Shown piece by piece: positions 1 through 5,638 of a stretch of DNA of 44,550 nt. The translations under genes were made by a program, and so were the position numbers. The notes beneath the pieces are model-generated. The model did not search any database and was not told the DNA's origin. It saw only the letters and a program-made list of their open reading frames with translations. The DNA comes from a virus. The stretch's first letter is position 1, and each line of letters starts with the position of its first letter. Location: IMG/VR virus record IMGVR_UViG_3300048507_001041, positions 1-44,550 of that record. The stretch is one strand, 5' to 3'.

Positions 1-277
1 CATATTTCCAGCCGCCAAGATATGAAAACATGGAGACTACGCGGTCAAAAGGATTGCGAACTACAGTAAATTTAAAATAGTTTTTATAATCGGGCACTTC
101 ATGAAGGATTCCTCCTATGGATCTTTCACATGTAGTTCTATATTTATCGTCGTAGTCTTGCTGGTTTTGGTTTTCTTGATATCCAGGCTCTATATTTGAC
201 AGAAGATAATGCTTGATAAACGTACCGCCAGACTTTGGGATATGTACATAAATAAACTTATGGTCATAACTATACAT
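1..277 (-). CDS. Sulfotransferase family protein (partial, runs off left edge)
   Basis: The first 92 residues are present; the gene continues past base 1. It would transfer a sulfate group from PAPS to a hydroxyl, probably on a sugar. Seen in the sequence: an N-terminal VHIPKSGGTFIKHYLL segment, which matches the 5'-phosphosulfate loop (HIPKTGGT) of Golgi-type/bacterial sulfotransferases, and near residue 75 VVRNPFDRVVSMFSY, matching the 3'-phosphate-binding R-(D/N)-P-F-x-R-x-x-S element. The ATG at 277 overlaps the stop of the upstream glycosyltransferase by 8 bases (ATGTATAG) and has GGAG about 8 bases upstream. It is the distal gene seen in the leftward glycan cluster, so an acceptor made by the neighbouring glycosyltransferases is likely (inference). 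Confidence 0.85.
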   Translation of the reverse strand, partial: MYSYDHKFIYVHIPKSGGTFIKHYLLSNIEPGYQENQNQQDYDDKYRTTCERSIGGILHEVPDYKNYFKFTVVRNPFDRVVSMFSYLGGWKY

Positions 278-1121
278 CGATCTTCTCCATGACTTCGGGG
301 TTATTTAAATTGTCTAGCAAGAACTCTTTTCCGTCTTCACCGCAAAGATGACATAAGTAAAAATCTTTATTATCTTTACCTTTTTGGAAGCAAGCCTGAT
401 AGTTCGCATTCCACACCCATTGAAGAGGTTTGTGGTGATCAGTAACAGTTGTTTTGGCATATGCATAGCCGTACATGTCTTGATCAATGAAATCTTTGCG
501 CTCTCCAAGTATTTCCAAAACTGGGTTATCAATTAAGTTATGATTTTTTAGGAAATCTACAATAGAATATTGGTCTGGTAATACCTCAACCATCTCAGAT
601 ACAATCTTGCGGCTCATAATGTAGCAGCCTAAGTTTAAATTATACTTGGGTATATTGCGTTGAGTTTTCTCATTAAACCAATAAACATCTTCGTCTTTAG
701 GGATAGCTTTTAAATATTCTTTTAGAAATACTTCGTTCTTTTTGACTACTGCTTCGTTAAAACCATACTGCATCATAAATTCATCATCTTTGTGATACTC
801 AAAAATGTCGGGGGCAGTTTTGCTTACAACCATATCAAGATCAAGCAATGCGAATTTGTTATAGTCCGTCTTTAAAAACTCATGCAAAAACAAAACTTTA
901 ACAAACGTACTCTTCTGGTAATGGCTAAACGTATATTGATGTATATCTTGATAGCCAGGAAAGTCTGACATTGATATAATCTTTAAATCACAACCAATTT
1001 TCTCTGCATACTTTTCAATAGATCCAAGGCAATGAGGAACCCATGCCATATCTTTATAGCCAGGATTCGCAAAGTCAGTGTCCTTTGGTAAATCGTTAAT
1101 TACATAAATAACATTACTCAT
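270..1121 (-). CDS. GT-A glycosyltransferase, GT8-like
   Basis: A 283-residue protein with the layout of a nucleotide-diphospho-sugar transferase. A hydrophobic strand ends in a metal-binding D94-L-D96 motif (ALLDLDMVV), followed by a YNLNLGCYIMSR strand, where GT8-type enzymes have their 'NSGVMLI' element, and by FIDQDMYGYAYA, like the conserved 'DQD' segment that faces the donor. The C-terminal HLCGEDGKEFLL resembles the final His-x-x-Gly element of GT8. Donor and acceptor cannot be told. The gene overlaps the upstream GT2-like gene by 4 bases (ATGA) and the downstream sulfotransferase by 8, so the three are probably translated together. A related GT-A family rather than GT8 itself is possible. 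Confidence 0.75.
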   Translation of the reverse strand: MSNVIYVINDLPKDTDFANPGYKDMAWVPHCLGSIEKYAEKIGCDLKIISMSDFPGYQDIHQYTFSHYQKSTFVKVLFLHEFLKTDYNKFALLDLDMVVSKTAPDIFEYHKDDEFMMQYGFNEAVVKKNEVFLKEYLKAIPKDEDVYWFNEKTQRNIPKYNLNLGCYIMSRKIVSEMVEVLPDQYSIVDFLKNHNLIDNPVLEILGERKDFIDQDMYGYAYAKTTVTDHHKPLQWVWNANYQACFQKGKDNKDFYLCHLCGEDGKEFLLDNLNNPEVMEKIDV

Positions 1122-2047
1122 AAAGCTGTAACCTCCAAGTCTTCGTCAAGCAAACCCCAATTATCTGGGTTGGGGTTATCTAGTAACTTGTTTCTAATAT
1201 CTAAAGAATTAGTTTTCCTTGCGCCTTCTTGTTGCGCATGTGGCTGGGTAGTATCATTTGACGCGCCATCATCGCGGCCATGGAATTGATGATAGAAATC
1301 TGCATCAATCGCTAGACATAGATTGTAGATATCTTCTTTTGCAGCAATCCTGTTCATGAATTCGGTATCCATACTGTTCATGTATACAAGTTGCTCGTTG
1401 AAGCCTTTATGCTCTAGATAACACTCTCTTTCAACCATCATGACACCAACTGCTCCACCGTAAAAAGGAAAGATCTGCTTATTTGGCATCAATCGACTGT
1501 AATGATTGTGCTCGTGACAAATCTCTACCTTGTAGGAAAGTTCTTGGTCATATATAAAATCGCGAAAAACAGAATGATGGGACTGTGATTCATCTAAATT
1601 TCGGCGGCTGCAAAAAGATGCACGGGGCCACGGCCAACCATAATCTTTAACTTCAAATTCATGATGAAACCAATCCATGAAACGCTGACCTATTAATGTA
1701 TCTTGATCGATGCGAGCAAAATGTTTACCTTCCATCTGGCGGAAACCTACATTCATGGCATGAACCTCAGAGAATGGTGAGTCGCCTTGATGCTTGTCCG
1801 CTATATCAGGTGGAACGGTCACAATTTTAAGCAAGCCTTGAGTTTCTGGAACCAATCCGCTAGTGATAGCATCTTTCATTGGCGCATTTCTTGAACACCA
1901 GTCAATAAGCAAAACTTCAGATTCATCTTCTACATTATTTTTTTTGATAATTTCACAAGCGTGATTAACCGTGTTGATGCATCTGCCTACAGAATCGCCG
2001 TTATAATTATCATTACGAGAGCAAACTATGTACGATATTCTTTTCAT
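1118..2047 (-). CDS. GT2-like glycosyltransferase with galactosyltransferase-type C-terminal segment
   Basis: A 309-residue GT-A protein. It starts with ISYIVCSRND, the usual first strand of family 2 enzymes, has the donor/metal motif D114-Q-D116 (ARIDQDTLIG), and near residues 195-235 has FYGGAVGVMMVERECYLEHKGF followed by MDTEFMNRI. That order (GG strand, x-x-G-F-[ND]-E, then an E/D-rich base motif) is what the Glyco_transf_7C domain of beta-1,4-galactosyltransferases shows. A role in adding one sugar to a lipid-linked or surface glycan is inferred from family and context. It overlaps its neighbours by 4 bases at both ends, so it belongs to the same transcript as the sulfotransferase and the GT8-like gene. 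Confidence 0.75.
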   Translation of the reverse strand: MKRISYIVCSRNDNYNGDSVGRCINTVNHACEIIKKNNVEDESEVLLIDWCSRNAPMKDAITSGLVPETQGLLKIVTVPPDIADKHQGDSPFSEVHAMNVGFRQMEGKHFARIDQDTLIGQRFMDWFHHEFEVKDYGWPWPRASFCSRRNLDESQSHHSVFRDFIYDQELSYKVEICHEHNHYSRLMPNKQIFPFYGGAVGVMMVERECYLEHKGFNEQLVYMNSMDTEFMNRIAAKEDIYNLCLAIDADFYHQFHGRDDGASNDTTQPHAQQEGARKTNSLDIRNKLLDNPNPDNWGLLDEDLEVTAL

Positions 2048-2685
2048 TCTTCTGGCACTAATCTTTTGGCGTTAAAACAAAATACTCTACTAGGGCTTGG
2101 GACTGTAACCTGTTTACCTCCAATTTGCTTTAACATATTCATGTATGTAGAGTTTGGGGTAGAGATATGCTTGTCTAGATGTTTCAAGCAATGAAAATTA
2201 ATACTTGCCCTGTATTCTTCTTCTATATTGCTATTGTATGTATTGGGTACAATATAAAAAACTTTATTCATCCAGTTGAATATATCGTGCAGTTTTAATA
2301 ATATTTCTTCTGAATCGGTAACAACAAAAAAATTAGCTTGTCTTGCATTTATTTGCACTTTATTCATTTGTGCGATATAAACATTTAAATCAGAAACTTT
2401 ATTTGATTCTAATATAACACCCCAAGTATGTTCTGTGATTCGTTTATTAACTCTGATAATTTCTTCTATAGCTGGCTCGGGCATAGAGCTAAGACTATGA
2501 ATTGATTCGTTAAAAGGATAAGCTTCGTATTCCATTGTTAATTTATTTATGTGATTCTGGTCTGTATAATATTTTAAAGATTGTTCGTATTTAATCTCTC
2601 TATCTAGGTACTCGAGGATTTGCATCCCCTTTATTTCGTACACATTCTTCATAGAAGATATAGATTTTTTAATAAAAGATATCAT
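2044..2685 (-). CDS. Putative degenerate NodZ/fucosyltransferase-like GT-B protein
   Basis: A 213-residue protein with no certain family. Its C-terminal half follows the order of the GT11/GT23 (NodZ, FUT8) donor domain: WGVILESNKVSDLNVYIAQM sits where the family has G-V-H-x-R-x-G-D-K...Y, then NFFVVTDSEEILLKLHDIF (family: FLATDDPE...F), then ASINFHCLKHLDKHISTPNSTYMNML (family: D...LS.C...IGS.SS...). The catalytic His-x-Arg is absent (ILES instead), so it may be an inactive or divergent member. The GDP-fucose genes in the same window make a fucosyltransferase attractive, but this is inference. No ribosome site is seen before the ATG; the stop of the small upstream ORF touches it (TAAAATG), suggesting translational coupling. 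Confidence 0.45.
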   Translation of the reverse strand: MISFIKKSISSMKNVYEIKGMQILEYLDREIKYEQSLKYYTDQNHINKLTMEYEAYPFNESIHSLSSMPEPAIEEIIRVNKRITEHTWGVILESNKVSDLNVYIAQMNKVQINARQANFFVVTDSEEILLKLHDIFNWMNKVFYIVPNTYNSNIEEEYRASINFHCLKHLDKHISTPNSTYMNMLKQIGGKQVTVPSPSRVFCFNAKRLVPEE

Positions 2686-2686
2686 T

Positions 2687-2794
2687 TTATGTAGGCGGAG
2701 GCGGTGGGCCTTCGGGCTCAGACTGCTTAACGATAATCTTTGATAGCTTTGAGAGCACCAAAGTTGCCGTTTTCTTTATAATTAGACGAGCCAT
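2687..2794 (-). CDS. Small hypothetical protein with polyproline tail (35 aa)
   Basis: An ORF of 35 codons starting MARLIIKKTATLVL and ending SEPEGPPPPPT. It has AAGGAA five bases before the ATG, and its TAA lies one base before the start codon of the 2044-2685 gene, which otherwise lacks a ribosome site. The 3' part is strikingly GC-rich for this genome. It overlaps another small ORF (2727-2831) in a different frame, so possibly only one of the two is used. Five consecutive prolines would need EF-P for smooth translation. No function is recognised. Confidence 0.4.
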   Translation of the reverse strand: MARLIIKKTATLVLSKLSKIIVKQSEPEGPPPPPT

Positions 2795-2831
2795 TTATTT
2801 CCTTAAACCTTAATATTACATATTTCGCCAT
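2727..2831 (-). CDS. Small hypothetical protein (34 aa)
   Basis: A 34-codon ORF, MAKYVILRFKEINGSSNYKE..., with the strongest Shine-Dalgarno sequence seen on the minus strand: AGGAGG four bases before the ATG. A promoter-like TTGTTT-N17-TATAAA lies just upstream. It overlaps the polyproline ORF in another frame. The start signals favour real translation; the product has no recognisable domain. Confidence 0.4.
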   Translation of the reverse strand: MAKYVILRFKEINGSSNYKENGNFGALKAIKDYR

Positions 2832-2842
2832 AAACCTCCTAA

Positions 2843-2871
2843 TTTATAAATAAATCTTAAACAAAAAACAA
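2843..2871 (-). promoter_or_regulatory. Candidate sigma-70 promoter
   Basis: TTGTTT, 17 bases, TATAAA, reading leftward, just upstream of the AGGAGG of the 34-aa ORF. The expected start would fall inside or next to the ribosome site, leaving a very short leader. The region is highly AT-rich, so a chance match is possible. Confidence 0.25.
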
Positions 2872-2912
2872 AATTTACAAAAATTATTAGGCTACAGTCC
2901 ATAAATTATGTA

Positions 2913-3446
2913 TTACACTTTATTAAGGACGAACCTAGATATAATATCTTCTCTTTTTTTAACTGTAGAAAAGAACCAAATCCATGGGTAACTAGACCTC
3001 ATTTTATTAATTTTAACTTCTGTGTCAGATATAGACTGCTCAATAGACCTAATATCGGAATAATTTAGATCTGAAATATCAATTTTTAGATCTTTTGCAA
3101 TAGAAATTAACTTATCTACTTCGTTATTTTTTTTAGCTTTTGCGGCATCTTTATATAGATCAACTTTATTTTCATCACTCACACCTTTATCAGGGTGCGT
3201 TTGAATAGCTATTTTTCTGTAAACAGATTTAATATTATCTGTGACAACTTGCTTGTCTTTTTTTTCTGAATCTTCTAATTCATCTAGTGGGTTTTTGCAA
3301 GAATTATCTTCACAATAAGAATAAACAGCAGAGCAAAAAAGAGGGACAGCCTGATTAAATAATCCATCAACCTCAGAAAACTCTTCTGAAATTTCTGAGC
3401 ATTTAGCTTTTAGTTGTCTTAATAGTTTTAATTTAAAAGTATCCAA
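2913..3446 (-). CDS. J-domain (DnaJ-like) protein
   Basis: A 177-residue protein. Residues about 70-120 (SVYRKIAIQTHPDKGVSDEN followed by a helix rich in Lys and Glu) fit helices II and III of a J-domain with the invariant H84-P85-D86 loop. There is no Gly/Phe region, zinc domain or DnaJ C-terminal domain, so it is a stand-alone J protein that would stimulate host DnaK/Hsp70 ATP hydrolysis (family knowledge). The start is TTG at 3446; no ATG lies upstream in frame before a stop, and a TATAAT hexamer lies 8 bases upstream. It follows nrdB by 37 bases. Confidence 0.75.
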   Translation of the reverse strand: MDTFKLKLLRQLKAKCSEISEEFSEVDGLFNQAVPLFCSAVYSYCEDNSCKNPLDELEDSEKKDKQVVTDNIKSVYRKIAIQTHPDKGVSDENKVDLYKDAAKAKKNNEVDKLISIAKDLKIDISDLNYSDIRSIEQSISDTEVKINKMRSSYPWIWFFSTVKKREDIISRFVLNKV

Positions 3447-3483
3447 AGTAACTTATTATAATAATAAATTATGGATAATTATA

Positions 3484-4497
3484 TTAAAAATCGTCTTCTA
3501 ATGAGCCGCTTTGTTGATATTCTCTAACCCTTCTTTCGAAGAAATTTCCCATAGCTTGAACGTCAACTACCTCTCCTAGCCATGGAAATGGATTTTTGTC
3601 ACTAGGAAAACGATAATCTAAACCTATAGCTTCAAGCCTTCGGTTTCCTATATAATACATGTAGTCAACAAACATATCAGAATTTAAACCGAGAATGCCT
3701 GTAGGTAAAACATCTTTTGCATATGCTATCTCTAGTTCTACCGCTTTTTTCATATGATCAATAAACTCATTTTGTATTTCTTGAGTCCATATCTCTGGGT
3801 TTTGCTCAATTAATGTATTAATTAAATATGTTCCAAACGCAATGTGAGAGCTTTCATCTCTAAGCGTGTATTTAATTTGATCAGAGATACCCTGCAGCTT
3901 GTTTTGACGACCAAGGGCAAGAAGCATAGCAAATCCGCTAAAAAAGAATGTTCCTTCGCACACAATCCAATATGTTAAGAAATTTCTAAGTATTTCTTGT
4001 TTGCCTTCTGTAGTGGTAGCATCAAAATCTTGGCGACTAAGATCATCTGTTATACCCATAAGAAAGTCATCTTTAGCTTTTATACTCGGGATGGTTTCGT
4101 AAGCAGTAAAAACTTCGTCGATATCTAAGTCTAAACTGTCACAAACATAAACTATCGTAAGATTGTGAAGGCTTTCTTCAAAAGCTTGACGCAGAATATA
4201 CTGACGGCATTCAGCGTCAGTAATAAATCTAAAAGCAGAAAGAAGCAAGTTATTACCAACGAGAGACTCACTTCCTGCAAAAAAGCCAAGACAACGCTTA
4301 ACAAGGAGCTTTTCATCTTCTGTGATTTCATTGTTTTTCCATTGATTGATATCGTTTTGCATGGATATTTCTGTAGGCATCCAGTTGTTTGCGCAACTTT
4401 TAAGGAATAAATCCCATGCATATTTATGCTTATGAGGCAAAATTCGATTTACACCAGCAATATTTTCAGATAGTAATTGACCACTTTTATCAGACAT
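3484..4497 (-). CDS. nrdB: Ribonucleotide reductase class I small subunit, lacking the radical tyrosine
   Basis: A 337-residue R2 protein that works with NrdA to make deoxyribonucleotides for phage DNA synthesis. The likely metal ligands are all visible: E77 (GSESLVGNN), E108 and H111 (FEESLHNLT), E181 (CEGTFFFSGF), E215 and H218 (RDESSHIAFG). The first ligand is Glu, not the Asp of E. coli, as in the Chlamydia (class Ic) protein. The residue four after H111, where the radical Tyr (or Phe in Chlamydia) lies, is I115; the nearest Tyr is two further on. The C-terminus (REYQQSGSLEDDF) keeps the Tyr-containing tail that docks in NrdA. TTGACT-N17-TATTAT ends six bases before the ATG and no Shine-Dalgarno is present. 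Confidence 0.97.
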   Translation of the reverse strand: MSDKSGQLLSENIAGVNRILPHKHKYAWDLFLKSCANNWMPTEISMQNDINQWKNNEITEDEKLLVKRCLGFFAGSESLVGNNLLLSAFRFITDAECRQYILRQAFEESLHNLTIVYVCDSLDLDIDEVFTAYETIPSIKAKDDFLMGITDDLSRQDFDATTTEGKQEILRNFLTYWIVCEGTFFFSGFAMLLALGRQNKLQGISDQIKYTLRDESSHIAFGTYLINTLIEQNPEIWTQEIQNEFIDHMKKAVELEIAYAKDVLPTGILGLNSDMFVDYMYYIGNRRLEAIGLDYRFPSDKNPFPWLGEVVDVQAMGNFFERRVREYQQSGSLEDDF

Positions 4498-4503
4498 AGT
4501 AAT

Positions 4504-4532
4504 ATAATACTACGAAATAAACCTAAAGTCAA
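4504..4532 (-). promoter_or_regulatory. Candidate promoter for nrdB (possibly leaderless)
   Basis: TTGACT, 17 bases, TATTAT, then six bases (ATTACT) and the nrdB ATG. The predicted start site is at or next to the A of the ATG. No ribosome binding site precedes the gene, which agrees with a leaderless message. The nrdA gene has the same arrangement. Confidence 0.5.
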
Positions 4533-4534
4533 GA

Positions 4535-4807
4535 TCAGTTTTTATTTTTTTTATACCTAGAATACAAGTATATAGTAGCTCCATTGACAAGGCAGAAGAC
4601 AAAAATACCACCAATAATAAGGGTAATAGCTTGAATTGGGGATTCAGTGTTAATTTGTATACTAGATTGAGGCGTTGATGTTTTTGTTGTAACTGGTGAA
4701 CTCGCAGCTACATAAGGTGAGTGATAAGAAGATTGGTTGGTACTTCTTACTGAGCAATTCCCTACGAATAGGCACATGAGGCAAACAAATAAAGATGTAA
4801 TTTTCAT
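4535..4807 (-). CDS. Small lipoprotein-like protein with C-terminal membrane segment (possible u-spanin)
   Basis: A 90-residue protein. Residues 1-18 form a short signal peptide with a lipobox-like VGNC18 (Asn at -1 is atypical). Residues 19-55 are Ser/Thr/Pro/Gln-rich, and residues about 58-82 are one strongly hydrophobic segment followed by a basic tail (SRYKKNKN). An outer-membrane lipid anchor plus a C-terminal inner-membrane helix in one chain is the layout of unimolecular spanins such as T1 gp11, which fuse the two membranes at lysis. The linker here is short (about 40 residues). It overlaps the upstream gene by 4 bases. No holin or endolysin was identified nearby, so the role is tentative. 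Confidence 0.6.
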   Translation of the reverse strand: MKITSLFVCLMCLFVGNCSVRSTNQSSYHSPYVAASSPVTTKTSTPQSSIQINTESPIQAITLIIGGIFVFCLVNGATIYLYSRYKKNKN

Positions 4808-5184
4808 AATCGACGAAAAGATTGGAGGTAACTTATTATTTTATTCAAATTAAAAGAGGTAATTCTATCAATTGTAAAGTCACCTTTTTCGCTGTGCATT
4901 AAAACTCCATCAATAGATTCAGTTTCAAGTGCAAGATAAGATACGAAGTCATGAGCTCCATGAGATTTTAACCAATTCCAGTATATTGAGCGAGTACCTT
5001 GTTCACAAGAAAGCACTACATCTTCAAATACAAAACTTTTACCATACAAAGTAACATCTCTGAAGCAAGATATTTCACTTGGCGGCTCTGAGAGAGATGC
5101 TTCTATTATAAGGTTCACACATTTTTTTACACTAAAAATGCAGAAACTTAGCGAACGCCAAATAAAATTTAATATTTCTCCCAT
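4804..5184 (-). CDS. Hypothetical protein with hydrophobic N-terminus
   Basis: A 126-residue protein not recognised. Residues 4-28 (ILNFIWRSLSFCIFSV...) are hydrophobic to amphipathic and could associate with a membrane. The rest is a mixed alpha/beta-looking domain with four cysteines in all. It shares ATGA with the spanin-like gene downstream, so the two are probably coupled. TAATAG lies six bases before the ATG with a poor -35 (TTGTTT at 18 bases), and no Shine-Dalgarno is visible, similar to nrdA and nrdB but weaker. It is as likely to be a small unknown phage protein as part of lysis. Confidence 0.6.
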   Translation of the reverse strand: MGEILNFIWRSLSFCIFSVKKCVNLIIEASLSEPPSEISCFRDVTLYGKSFVFEDVVLSCEQGTRSIYWNWLKSHGAHDFVSYLALETESIDGVLMHSEKGDFTIDRITSFNLNKIISYLQSFRRL

Positions 5185-5209
5185 GTAATACTATTACACA
5201 AAAAAATAT

Positions 5210-5638
5210 TTAGTAAACAAAATTAGAAATGACCTTCATTAAGTCAAGGTCTATTTTTTCAGTTAATGAATCTAGTGTATTTAAATCAAACCATCCAAAT
5301 TGAGTGTGCTCGAAGTTTAATTTAGGAGCAAGTAGCTCATCAGATCTGTGGCAATATAAATGTAGTAAACTATGGGGATTTTTATATGAACAAATAAATT
5401 CAATCTCAGATACACCAATATCAATTTGTGTTTCTTCTTTTAACTCTCTACAAGCACATACAGGAGGTGACTCGTTTTCGTCCATCGCCCCTGAAAAAAT
5501 AGACCAATACCCGCCAAATGTAATGGGTTTTTTTGAAAAAGGGCAAACCTCTATTCTTTTAGCCAATAAAATAGATGAACCATGAACTACGGCTACGCCA
5601 GCAGCTTGTTTATTGGCAGCTTTCGCAAGTTTCTCCAT
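5210..5638 (-). CDS. Nudix hydrolase
   Basis: A 142-residue protein with a full Nudix box: G50-x5-E56-x7-R64-E65-L-x-E68-E69-x-Q71-I. Only the late Gly of GX5EX7REUXEEXGU is changed, to Gln. Nudix enzymes cleave nucleoside diphosphates linked to another group, for example NDP-sugars or oxidised dNTPs; the substrate here is unknown. The second half (HSLLHLYCHRSDELLAPKLNFEHTQFGWFDL) follows the usual fold, with a W-F-x-L strand close to the end. The start lies inside the 3' end of nrdA (29-base overlap) with GAGG about 9 bases upstream, so it is co-transcribed with nrdA. A nucleotide-pool or nucleotide-sugar role fits both neighbourhoods. Confidence 0.9.
   Translation of the reverse strand: MEKLAKAANKQAAGVAVVHGSSILLAKRIEVCPFSKKPITFGGYWSIFSGAMDENESPPVCACRELKEETQIDIGVSEIEFICSYKNPHSLLHLYCHRSDELLAPKLNFEHTQFGWFDLNTLDSLTEKIDLDLMKVISNFVY

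Noticed and set aside
4165-4410. Open frames on both strands inside nrdB
   Set aside because: They are shadows of a strongly conserved gene and show no recognisable sequence.
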